A DNA stretch of 27,187 nt, taken from NCBI GenBank assembly GCA_036378495.1, contig DASUWI010000092.1, positions 1-27,187 on the forward strand. Direction: 5' to 3'. The translations under genes and the position numbers were made by a program. Source of the DNA: JAFALX01 sp036378495. GTDB lineage: Bacteria > Chloroflexota > Dormibacteria > Aeolococcales > Aeolococcaceae. The notes under the pieces were generated by a model. It had not been told where the DNA came from. It saw only the letters and a list, made by a program, of their open reading frames with translations, and did not search any database. Shown here piece by piece: positions 7,789-14,673 of the stretch (the first letter of the stretch is position 1; the number at the start of each line of letters is the position of its first letter).

Positions 7789-8213
7789 CACGCACGCGGG
7801 TAGCGCTCACCCTCCGGCCGTTCCGTGGCATAAGGATGCAGCGTGTAGCGGATCTGACGGTCGTGCGAGTCCTGACGGTCGAGGCGGAAGCCCGGCTCCT
7901 CGGCAGGACGCTGCACGATGAAGCTGAGCGCCGTCGTCTGCCGGTGCAGACGCGCGTCGTACGCGTTCACGCGCACGTAGTGATTGGGGTAGGCCTCGCG
8001 GCAGCGGTTCACCTCGAGCAGGATCGCCGCGGGGTCCTTCATGTCGAACATCGGCAGCCCCCACATCTCCCACAGGAAGTTGCGCGGGTGCGGATCGTCG
8101 GTGAACTCCACCGACACCGCCCAGCCGTTGGCGATGGCGTATTGCACCTGGGCGCGGATCTGCTCGTCGGTGAACGGCGGAAGGTAGGAGAAGGTTCCCT
8201 GTGTTATGTGCAT
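7788..8213 (-). CDS. cbbS: RuBisCO small subunit, red-type
   Basis: A 141-residue small subunit of form I RuBisCO. It begins MHITQGTFSYLPPFTDEQI and has the conserved GWAVSVEFTDDPHPRNFLWEMWGLPMFD region. After about residue 105 it continues with RPAEEPGFRLDRQ and RQIRYTLHPYATERPEGERY, the C-terminal beta-hairpin extension that distinguishes red-type (IC/ID) small subunits and helps close the central channel of the L8S8 enzyme. The gene starts 10 bases after the cbbL stop. Its ribosome-binding site GAGGT (8225-8221) overlaps the cbbL stop codon, seven bases before ATG 8213, which should link translation of the two subunits. Confidence 0.96.
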   Translation of the reverse strand: MHITQGTFSYLPPFTDEQIRAQVQYAIANGWAVSVEFTDDPHPRNFLWEMWGLPMFDMKDPAAILLEVNRCREAYPNHYVRVNAYDARLHRQTTALSFIVQRPAEEPGFRLDRQDSHDRQIRYTLHPYATERPEGERYPRA

Positions 8214-8223
8214 TGCGTTTACC

Positions 8224-9705
8224 TCATCCGACCGGAGTGGCCGACGGCAGCGAGTCGGGTGTGTCGGTCGCCTCGTAGTTGAAGGAGATGTCGCCCCAGA
8301 CGTCGATCGCGGCGCGGAGCGGCTCGCACCAGCGCGCGGCCTTCTTGAGGATGTCCGCGCCTTCGTGCAGGTAGTCCTTGCCCTCGTTGCGGGCCTGGAT
8401 CATCAGCTCCACCGCGGTGCGGTTGGCGGTGGCGCCGGCCGCGATACCCATCGGGTGGCCGATCGTTCCGCCGCCGAACTGCAGGACGACGTCCTCGCCG
8501 AGGTAGTGGAGGAGCTCCGGTGCCTGCGCGGCGTGGATGCCGCCCGAGGCCACCGGCATGACGCCCGGCATCGCGCCCCAGTCCATGTCGAAGTAGATGC
8601 CCGTCGTCGGGTTCTTCTCGAGGTACGACAGCGTGCAGGTGTCGTAGTAGCCCTTGATCGCGTTGGGGTCGCCCTCGAGCTTGCCGACGACTGTCCCCGC
8701 GTGGATGTGGTCGACACCCAGCAGCCGGCACCACTTGGCGATGACGCGGAAGTTCACGCCGTGGTTCTTCTGCCGCGTGTACGTCGCGTGGCCGGCGCGG
8801 TGCAGGTGCAGGATCAGGCCGTTGGCGCGCGCCCACTTGGACATGGAGGTCATCGCCGTGAACCCGATCGTGAGGTCGATCATGATGATGACGCTGCCCA
8901 GCTCCTTGGCGAACGCGGCGCGCTCGTACATCTCCTCCATCGTCCCGGCGGTGACGTTGAGGTAGTGGCCCTTGATCTCGCCGGTTTCCGCCTCGGCGCG
9001 GTGCACCGCCTCCATGGCGTGGACGTAGCGGTCGCGCCAGCGCATGAACGGCTGGCTGTTGATGTTCTCGTCGTCCTTGGTGAAGTCGAGACCACCGCGG
9101 AGCGCCTCGTAGACCACGCGGCCGTAGTTCTTTGCCGACAGCCCCAGCTTGGGCTTGGTGGTGGCGCCCAGCAGCGGGCGGCCGTACTTGTTGAGGTACT
9201 CGCGCTCCATGACGATGCCGTGCGGCGGGCCCTGGAACGTCTTGACGTAGTGCAGCGGGATGCGCATGTCCTCGAGGCGCAGCGCCTTGAGGGCCTTGAA
9301 CCCGAACACGTTGCCGATGATCGACGACGTCAGGTTGGCGATGGACCCCTCCTCGAAGAGGTCGATGTCGTACGCGATGTATGCGATGTACTGGTCAGGG
9401 TTGCCGGCAACCGGCTCGACCTTGAAGCACTTCGCCTGGTAGTGCTGGTACGCGGTGATGCGGTCGGTCCACACCACGGTCCACGTCGCCGTCGAGGACT
9501 CGCCGGCCACTGCGGCGGACGCCTCTTCCGGGGGCACGCCCGGCTGAGGCGTCACGCGGAACGCACAGATGATGTCGGTGTCCTTCGGCTCGTAGTCCGG
9601 TTCGTAGTAGCCCATCTGGGCGTACGGAATGACCCCCGATGCCCAGCGCGACTTCTTCTTGTCGGCCTGGGCGCCGTCTGTCGGGGGAGTCTCGATTGCT
9701 GTCAT
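8224..9705 (-). CDS. cbbL: RuBisCO large subunit, red-type form I (IC/ID/IE-like)
   Basis: A 493-residue large subunit that carboxylates ribulose-1,5-bisphosphate to two 3-phosphoglycerates. Every main active-site residue I could place is present: Glu69 and Asn124 from the N-domain, Lys184/Lys186 in TTKPKLGLS, the carbamylated Lys210 with Asp212/Glu213 in GLDFTKDDEN, His302 in LHLHRAGHATYTR, His335, and loop-6 Lys342 in TVVGKLEGD. The HRAGHATYTRQKNHGVNFRV segment marks it as red-type rather than green-type (which has HRAMHAV). ATG 9705 shares its A with the prk stop (TGATG), and AGGAG lies at 9720-9716. The longer upstream frame lies inside prk and is spurious. Assignment to subgroup IE needs a tree. 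Confidence 0.97.
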   Translation of the reverse strand: MTAIETPPTDGAQADKKKSRWASGVIPYAQMGYYEPDYEPKDTDIICAFRVTPQPGVPPEEASAAVAGESSTATWTVVWTDRITAYQHYQAKCFKVEPVAGNPDQYIAYIAYDIDLFEEGSIANLTSSIIGNVFGFKALKALRLEDMRIPLHYVKTFQGPPHGIVMEREYLNKYGRPLLGATTKPKLGLSAKNYGRVVYEALRGGLDFTKDDENINSQPFMRWRDRYVHAMEAVHRAEAETGEIKGHYLNVTAGTMEEMYERAAFAKELGSVIIMIDLTIGFTAMTSMSKWARANGLILHLHRAGHATYTRQKNHGVNFRVIAKWCRLLGVDHIHAGTVVGKLEGDPNAIKGYYDTCTLSYLEKNPTTGIYFDMDWGAMPGVMPVASGGIHAAQAPELLHYLGEDVVLQFGGGTIGHPMGIAAGATANRTAVELMIQARNEGKDYLHEGADILKKAARWCEPLRAAIDVWGDISFNYEATDTPDSLPSATPVG

Positions 9706-10715
9706 CAGCCTGCCTCTCCTGTCTGAACCATCAATGTCTCTCCATGCTTGTTTCCGGCCACGAGGCTCCTGTCGTTGACACGCACCAGGAGCGACTTCTG
9801 AGCGCTCAGAATCCGGTGTGCCAGGATCAGCTGCGTCAGTGCCAGCGGATCGCTGTGCCGGGTGCGTGCCGGCTCGTCGTACGCGCCGATCTGTTCCGGG
9901 CGCAGCCGATGCAGATGCGTGTGCAGCTGCCGGGCGTGCGCCCACACCGTCTCCTCGATCTTCGCGGCCTGATCGGCGGGGATGCGCCCGTCGATCTCGA
10001 TGATGTCGGCGCGGCGGCCGTCCTCATCTTTGGCGTCGAGGTTGAGATTGACCATCTCGCCGTCGTGCAGCCGCTGGTCGAATGCGAGCCGCGGCAGCGT
10101 GTGCCGCTGGACCACGCGCACGTTCAGGTGGCCCATGTCGCGATGCTCCGGGCGCGGTTGGTAGAAGCGCACCACGAGATCCGCGTGTCCCCGCTGCGGC
10201 TCGATGTACTTCTCCGCGTCCGGACGCCGCGCCTCGATCTCGGCCTTGACCTGGCCGTCGTTGTACCCGCGCTTGGCCACGTCGCGCTGCAGCTTCCAGG
10301 CGAGCCGCAGCTCGGGCTCGGGGTCGAGCCAGACCTTGAGGTCGAACGCCTCGCGCACGCCGGGGACGAGGAACGGGTGCAGCCCCTGGATGATGACCAC
10401 CTCGTTCGGCTCCAGCAGCTCGGGATCTTTGAACGTCCCGTCGCTGTGGTCGTAGATGGGCTTCTCGATCGCCTCGCCCCGCTTCAGCGCCCAGAGCTGC
10501 TCCTCCATCAGGGCGAAGTTGTTCGCCCGTGGATTCAGCGGGGTGACCTTGACCAGCCCTCGCTCGGTTCGATCGAGCGAGTGGTAGTCATCCAGGCAGA
10601 TCGTGGTGATGCGTTCCTCTCCGAAGAGGTCATAGAACGCCCGGGCGAGAGTCGACTTGCCGCTGCCGCTATCGCCGCCAATGCCAACGAAAATCGGTGC
10701 TTCGCTCAGAGCCAT
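9705..10715 (-). CDS. prk: Phosphoribulokinase, class II (plant/cyanobacterial type)
   Basis: A 336-residue kinase that phosphorylates ribulose-5-phosphate to the RuBisCO substrate. The P-loop is GGDSGSGKST (13-22), followed by TICLDDYHSLDR (38-49) with the catalytic-base Asp42/43 region, then VTPLNPRANNF, KPIYDHSDG and LAWKLQRDVAKRGY. These match class II enzymes; class I PRKs of proteobacteria look quite different. The P-loop has Ser where plant PRK has regulatory Cys16, so thioredoxin control of that kind is not expected. The segment IIQGLHP has Gln110 where spinach and cyanobacterial PRK have Glu (I-E-G-L-H-P). First gene of the cbb operon; ATG 10715 sits at the predicted transcription start. 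Confidence 0.94.
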   Translation of the reverse strand: MALSEAPIFVGIGGDSGSGKSTLARAFYDLFGEERITTICLDDYHSLDRTERGLVKVTPLNPRANNFALMEEQLWALKRGEAIEKPIYDHSDGTFKDPELLEPNEVVIIQGLHPFLVPGVREAFDLKVWLDPEPELRLAWKLQRDVAKRGYNDGQVKAEIEARRPDAEKYIEPQRGHADLVVRFYQPRPEHRDMGHLNVRVVQRHTLPRLAFDQRLHDGEMVNLNLDAKDEDGRRADIIEIDGRIPADQAAKIEETVWAHARQLHTHLHRLRPEQIGAYDEPARTRHSDPLALTQLILAHRILSAQKSLLVRVNDRSLVAGNKHGETLMVQTGEAG

Positions 10716-10785
10716 GGCCGGAGCCTAGTCGCTCGTACGCCTGTTGTCCAATGCATGAACCGCATGTTTTCCATAGAATCCGCTT
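10716..10785. promoter_or_regulatory. Divergent cbbR/prk control region with T-N11-A LysR box
   Basis: Toward prk: TTGGAC (10751-10746), an 18-base spacer, TAGGCT (10727-10722), then six bases to ATG 10715. Toward cbbR: TAGAAT (10774-10779), then six bases to ATG 10786. Both transcripts would be leaderless. ATGC-N7-GCAT (10751-10765) is an inverted repeat containing a T-N11-A core (T10752/A10764), the classic LysR-type site. Its centre lies about 43 bases before the prk start point, touching the -35, the usual position for activation, and it also covers the region where the cbbR -35 would be, consistent with autorepression. Binding itself is inferred. Confidence 0.65.
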
Positions 10786-11727
10786 ATGCCAGTTCCGCTC
10801 GAACGGCGCTTGACCCTCCATCAGCTGCGGATCTTCAAATCGGTGGTCGACAACGCCAGCTTCACCCGTGCGGCTGAGGCGCTCTCCCTCACGCAGCCGG
10901 CGGTCACCCACCAGATGCAGGCCCTGACCCGGGCGGTGGGCCACCCCCTGCTCGGCCCCTCGCGCCGCGCGCCCGAGCTCACCGCCGTGGGCCGCGTGCT
11001 CTACGACCGCGCCGGCCGCATCCTCGCCGCGGTCGGCGACGCCGAGCAGTCCATCGACGACCTGATGGAGCTCCGGGCCGGCTCGGTTCGGGTGGCCGGT
11101 GACACCACCGTGGGCACCTATGTCCTCCCCGACGCGATGGCGACGTTCCACCGTCTCCATCCCGAGGTGGAGCTCACGCTCGACGTGGTCAACCGCGCGG
11201 GCGTTCGCGATCTCGTCCTCGACAGTGGCGCCGACTTCGGCGTGGTCGGCCGCCTCTGGGACGACGACGCCCTCAGCGCGGAACCCTTCCTCGAGAACGA
11301 GCTGATGTGCTTCAGCTCACCGACACATCCGCTGGTCGCCGAGGAGCCGCTCGCGCCCGGCCGGCTGCTCGAGGGCCCGCTGCTGCTCCGCGAACGTGGG
11401 TCGGGAACCCGGGAGTCCGCCGAGCGCATCCTCATGGAGGCCGGAGTGGTCGCCGTGTCCACCATGGACCTGGCCAGCAACGGAGCGCTGAAGCGCGCCG
11501 TGGCGGGCGGGCTCGGCGTCACGGTGCTGTCCACGTTCGCCGTTCAGCTCGAGGTGCACCTGGGGCTGCTGCGCCCGCTTCGAGTGGACGGGTTCCCGGT
11601 GCAGCGGCAGTGGCACCTTACGTGGGCTGCCGACCGGCTCCTCAGCACCGCCGCGCAGGCCTTCCGGGAGTTTCTGCATGGCCCGGACTGGCGCCAGCGC
11701 CTCGCGCAGCCCCTCGGCAGCGACTAG
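10786..11727 (+). CDS. cbbR: LysR-type regulator, CbbR
   Basis: A 313-residue LysR-type regulator. The N-terminal winged helix-turn-helix is RRLTLHQLRIFKSVVDNASFTRAAEALSLTQPAVTHQMQAL (about residues 5-45), followed by a linker helix and a periplasmic-binding-protein-like effector domain (about 92-295, starting GSVRVAGDTTVGTYVLP). CbbR proteins activate cbb operons in response to metabolites such as RuBP, ATP or NADPH; which one acts here is not visible. The call to CbbR rests on the LysR fold and the position, divergent from prk across 70 bases with a symmetric T-N11-A site. Its TAG stop shares a CTAG palindrome with the stop of the convergent gene at 11724. Confidence 0.88.
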   Translation: MPVPLERRLTLHQLRIFKSVVDNASFTRAAEALSLTQPAVTHQMQALTRAVGHPLLGPSRRAPELTAVGRVLYDRAGRILAAVGDAEQSIDDLMELRAGSVRVAGDTTVGTYVLPDAMATFHRLHPEVELTLDVVNRAGVRDLVLDSGADFGVVGRLWDDDALSAEPFLENELMCFSSPTHPLVAEEPLAPGRLLEGPLLLRERGSGTRESAERILMEAGVVAVSTMDLASNGALKRAVAGGLGVTVLSTFAVQLEVHLGLLRPLRVDGFPVQRQWHLTWAADRLLSTAAQAFREFLHGPDWRQRLAQPLGSD

Positions 11728-12374
11728 TGCGCTGACGTCGCCTGCTGTCCCTCGCGCGGCGACCCGCCGAGAAAGCTGCGCAGCTCGGGAGCGATGCCCG
11801 ACAGCCGCTCGGCCTCGATCGGCGGCGTGCCCATGCGCGGGCTCTCGCGCCAGCGCTCCAGGACACCTTCGAGCAGCTCGCGCAGGCTGTCGACCGGGAA
11901 GCCAATCTCCTCCAGCTGGGCGGTCCGCGACACCATGAAGTCGTCCAGCGACGCCGTCACCTCTGTGAGGAGGCGGTCGAGCTTCGCGGCGGCCGCCTGG
12001 TCGTCAGGGGCGCTGATGGTGGCCGCCTTGGCCGCCATCAGCTCTTCGGTGCGGTCGCCGTACAGCTCGGCGAAGTCCGACTGCATCTGCCGCATCATCA
12101 CCACGCGACGCTCGCCGACCTGCTGCAGCCAAGCCCGCCTGTCGGCGGCCGTGCCGAGCGCGCACTGGGCGTAGTAGCGGTTGCGAGCCAGCTCACCGAC
12201 GCGCAGGTGAACGCATGAGAGATGCACGCCCAGGGGCTGTTCCTGCGTCGTCGCAGCAACGAACTGCTGCGCCTGAAAGGTGGGGCAGTCAGTGAATCCC
12301 TCGGGGAAGGGACGCGAGTACGGGCAGCGATCCGGCATGAGATCGGCGGGCTGCCCGACACCGGACTCGGTCAT
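11724..12374 (-). CDS. Unknown protein with N-terminal Cys-rich motif and helical C-terminus
   Basis: A 216-residue soluble protein that I do not recognise by family name. The first 75 residues carry four spaced cysteines: C17 in DRCPYSRP, C30 in TDCPTFQ, C54 in LSCVHL (with H56) and C71 in YAQCALG. This spacing suggests a zinc or iron-sulfur site. Residues ~80-180 look like long amphipathic helices (many Ala, Leu, Glu, Arg; for example MAAKAATISAPDDQAAAAKLDRLLTEV). No signal peptide or membrane segment is seen. The stop overlaps the cbbR stop by four bases. It might sense redox or metals next to the CBB locus, but that is speculation from position. ATG 12374 follows a poor ribosome-binding region; CACAAT about 11 bases upstream could be a -10. 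Confidence 0.7.
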   Translation of the reverse strand: MTESGVGQPADLMPDRCPYSRPFPEGFTDCPTFQAQQFVAATTQEQPLGVHLSCVHLRVGELARNRYYAQCALGTAADRRAWLQQVGERRVVMMRQMQSDFAELYGDRTEELMAAKAATISAPDDQAAAAKLDRLLTEVTASLDDFMVSRTAQLEEIGFPVDSLRELLEGVLERWRESPRMGTPPIEAERLSGIAPELRSFLGGSPREGQQATSAH

Positions 12375-12426
12375 AGGTGGCCGCTATTGTGCGCGTCGCC
12401 TCACCGGCTGGCATGGTGCGCTTGCG

Positions 12427-13866
12427 TCAATTCGTCGCGGAAGTGATCGCGTGTGCTCGAGCGCGCAGTGGCGCCCCCGGCTCCAGCTGCTGCAGCCCGT
12501 CGAAAGCCGCGTACTTGTACGCGTCGGTCCAGGTGGGCACGTTGAACGGCGCCTGAATGAAGTAGTCCAGTCCGCCGCCGTTCTGCAGCACCGCCTGGCC
12601 GAGATGAATGATCTCGGCGGCCTGCTCCCCGATGACATGGACGCCGAGGAGGCAGCGATCGTCGCGGCGGAACACGAGCTTGACGATGCCGTCGGGCGCG
12701 CCGGCGATGACAGCTCGCACGTTGCCTGCGAACTCAGCGCGGCCCACCGCGTAGTCGATGCCCTGGGCGGCCGCGTCCTGTTCGGTCATGCCGACGGCGG
12801 CAACCTCGGGGACGCCGTAGATGCCGAACGGGGGCTGGAAGCGCACGCCCTCGTGCAGCCGCGTTCCCAGCGCGAACGACGCGGCCAGGCGTCCCTCCTC
12901 CATCGCCACCGATGCCAGAGCCGGAGGCCCGATCACGTCGCCGGCGGCGTACACCCCCGGACAGGAGGTCTGGAAATCCGCCCCGACGATCACGCGGCCG
13001 CGAGAGTCGAGCTTCACGCCCACCTCGTCGAGCCCGAGATCCTCCGTGTTGCCCGCACGGCCGGCGGCAACCAGCAGCTTGTCCACGGTGAGCGGGTTGC
13101 CGCGGTCGAGGGAGAGCTCGAGCCCCCTGTCTGTGTGGCGCACGGACTCCACAGACGCCGGCAGCCGGAGGTCGATGTCCAGCCCGCGAAACGACTCGGC
13201 AAGACGGTCCGAGATCTCCGCGTCGAGCATGGAACACAGCCGCGGTGCGACGTCGACGAGCGAAACCTCGATGGCGAGCGCACGAAGAATCGACGCGTAC
13301 TCGCAGCCGATCGGTCCGCCACCGACCACCGCCACACTGCCGACGAGTGACCGCACGGTGAGCAGGCTTTCGGAGTCGAGCACGTCGGGATCGTCGAAGT
13401 CGAAAACCGGCGGATGAAACGGACGCGAGCCGGTGGCTATCAGCACAACAGGAGACGCAAGCTCACGCTCCCCGCCGTCCGTCGCGCGGACTGTGACGCG
13501 ACCCGGTGCCGTGAGGCGCGCCTGGCCGTGGACGATATCGACGCCGTGGCGGTCGAAGTTGGCACGAACCTGCTGCTCCACGAGCTGCGCCACGGCAGCC
13601 GCGCGCGCGCGCAGCACCTCCATGGTGCGCACGCGGTCGATCGCCGGCGCCACGCCGTACAGCTCGCGCTTGTGAAACCCGGTGACGTAGAGCGCAGTCT
13701 CGCGCAGCGTTTTGGTTGGTATGCCGCCGTCGCGCACCACGACACCGCCCAGCCAGGGCTCGCGCTCGATCACTGCGACGCGGCGACCGAAGTACGCGGC
13801 GTGGGCCGCCGCCTTCTCGCCGGCGGGGCCTGACCCGATGACGATGACGTCGTACGTCTCGATCAG
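12427..13866 (-). CDS. sthA: Soluble pyridine nucleotide transhydrogenase-like flavoprotein (SthA family)
   Basis: A ~479-residue two-dinucleotide-binding flavoprotein of the lipoamide dehydrogenase superfamily. FAD motif DVIVIGSGPAGEKAA (6-20), NAD(P) motif VAVVGGGPIGCEYASIL in the middle, VYAAGDVIGPPALASVAMEEGR, and a C-terminal dimerisation domain with HVIGEQAAEIIHLGQ. The redox CxxxxC of lipoamide dehydrogenase is missing: the equivalent stretch is GGVVVRDGGIPTKTLRE, with Val43 and Gly48 in the Cys positions. Loss of this disulfide is the hallmark of SthA, which equilibrates NADH and NADPH. The 5' end is unusual: no ATG, GTG or TTG lies at the expected N-terminus. CTG 13866 is my best guess, seven bases after TAGTAC (13879-13874); a sequencing or assembly error is the alternative. 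Confidence 0.85.
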   Translation of the reverse strand: MIETYDVIVIGSGPAGEKAAAHAAYFGRRVAVIEREPWLGGVVVRDGGIPTKTLRETALYVTGFHKRELYGVAPAIDRVRTMEVLRARAAAVAQLVEQQVRANFDRHGVDIVHGQARLTAPGRVTVRATDGGERELASPVVLIATGSRPFHPPVFDFDDPDVLDSESLLTVRSLVGSVAVVGGGPIGCEYASILRALAIEVSLVDVAPRLCSMLDAEISDRLAESFRGLDIDLRLPASVESVRHTDRGLELSLDRGNPLTVDKLLVAAGRAGNTEDLGLDEVGVKLDSRGRVIVGADFQTSCPGVYAAGDVIGPPALASVAMEEGRLAASFALGTRLHEGVRFQPPFGIYGVPEVAAVGMTEQDAAAQGIDYAVGRAEFAGNVRAVIAGAPDGIVKLVFRRDDRCLLGVHVIGEQAAEIIHLGQAVLQNGGGLDYFIQAPFNVPTWTDAYKYAAFDGLQQLEPGAPLRARAHAITSATN

Positions 13867-13873
13867 GCGAACG

Positions 13874-13880
13874 GTACTAC
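13874..13880. promoter_or_regulatory. Overlapping bidirectional -10 elements between sthA and the PrmC-like gene
   Basis: The seven bases at 13874-13880 read TACTAC toward the PrmC-like gene (13875-13880, ten bases before GTG 13891) and TAGTAC toward sthA (13879-13874, seven bases before CTG 13866). Both are weak TANNNT-type matches, and no strong -35 was found on either side. Only 24 bases separate the two proposed start codons, so both transcripts would have very short or no leaders. Confidence 0.35.
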
Positions 13881-13890
13881 GCTGCGGGCT

Positions 13891-14673
13891 GTGAGTCAGG
13901 CCGGCGTCGCGGCGGCGCTCGCCCGCGGAGGCTTTCTCGCCGCAGACGCGGAGGCGTGCGAGCTCGTGGCCGCATCCGGCGGGCACGAGTCGCTGCTCGC
14001 CGCGATGCTTGCCCGCCGCCTGGCCGGCGAGCCGCTGGCGTGGATCACCGGCAGCGTCACGTTCTGCGGGTTGGAGATCCGCATCCATCCGGGCGTCTAC
14101 GTGCCGCGCCCGCACACTGAGGCGCTCGCGCTGCGAGGCGCCGACCACCTCCCCGGCGACGGTGTTGCGATTGACGTCTGCACCGGCTCGGGCGCGGTGG
14201 CCGTGACCCTGCAGCGTCAGCGGCCGGCGGCATCGGTGCTCGCCACAGACCTCGACGAGCGCGCGGTGTCGTGCGCGCGGGCCAACGGTGTGCATGCGCT
14301 GCGCGGCGACCTCGTGCGTCCGGTGCCGCGCGCGCTGGCAGGATGCGTCGACGTCGTCACCGCGGTGGTGCCCTATGTGCCGACCGCCGAGTTGGAGTTC
14401 CTGCAGCGCGACACGTTCACGTTCGAATCGCCGCTGGCCTACGACGGCGGCGCCGACGGCGCGCGGCTGCTGCGTCGCGTGATTCGGGGGAGCACGCGCG
14501 TGCTGCGCGGGGGTGGCGTGCTGCTGCTCGAGCTCGGTGGTGACCAGGCCGAGCTGATCGCCCCCGACCTGTACCGCGCGGGCTACACGCGCGATCGGGT
14601 GCTCAGGGACGACGACGGCGATGTTCGCGGCGTCGAGGCGACACTGAGGGCGGCGGGACCTCGACGTCGATGA
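13891..14673 (+). CDS. PrmC/HemK-like protein methyltransferase with altered NPPY motif
   Basis: A 260-residue class I SAM-dependent methyltransferase. The N-terminal helical part ends in GEPLAWITGSVTFCGLEIRIHPGVYVPRPHTE, the typical PrmC linker. The SAM-binding loop is DVCTGSGAVAV (95-105) with acidic Asp120 after the second strand; the end has SPLAYDGGADGARLLRRVI. PrmC methylates the GGQ glutamine of release factors using an NPPY motif. Here the motif reads VVPY (159-162), followed by VPT. This resembles the actinobacterial PrmC-related group of unknown target, where the motif is also modified. GTG 13891 lies 24 bases from the proposed sthA start, divergently. The 3' end overlaps the convergent DUF5996 gene by 71 bases. 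Confidence 0.85.
   Translation: MSQAGVAAALARGGFLAADAEACELVAASGGHESLLAAMLARRLAGEPLAWITGSVTFCGLEIRIHPGVYVPRPHTEALALRGADHLPGDGVAIDVCTGSGAVAVTLQRQRPAASVLATDLDERAVSCARANGVHALRGDLVRPVPRALAGCVDVVTAVVPYVPTAELEFLQRDTFTFESPLAYDGGADGARLLRRVIRGSTRVLRGGGVLLLELGGDQAELIAPDLYRAGYTRDRVLRDDDGDVRGVEATLRAAGPRRR

Noticed and set aside
8206..9726. A 506-codon plus-strand frame across cbbL.
   Set aside because: It is antisense to RuBisCO genes with intact catalytic residues and shows no protein family features.
5609..11727. Carboxysome or hydrogenase genes accompanying the RuBisCO operon.
   Set aside because: No shell protein, CsoS2, carbonic anhydrase or hydrogenase subunit was recognised in any frame of this window.
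13600..13620. Short alternating GC tract (GCGCGCGC) as a repeat or regulatory element.
   Set aside because: It lies inside sthA and codes Ala/Arg codons, as expected at this GC content.
12427..13866. Lipoamide dehydrogenase or mercuric reductase as the identity of the flavoprotein.
   Set aside because: The CxxxxC redox disulfide is replaced by Val and Gly, which is incompatible with those enzymes.
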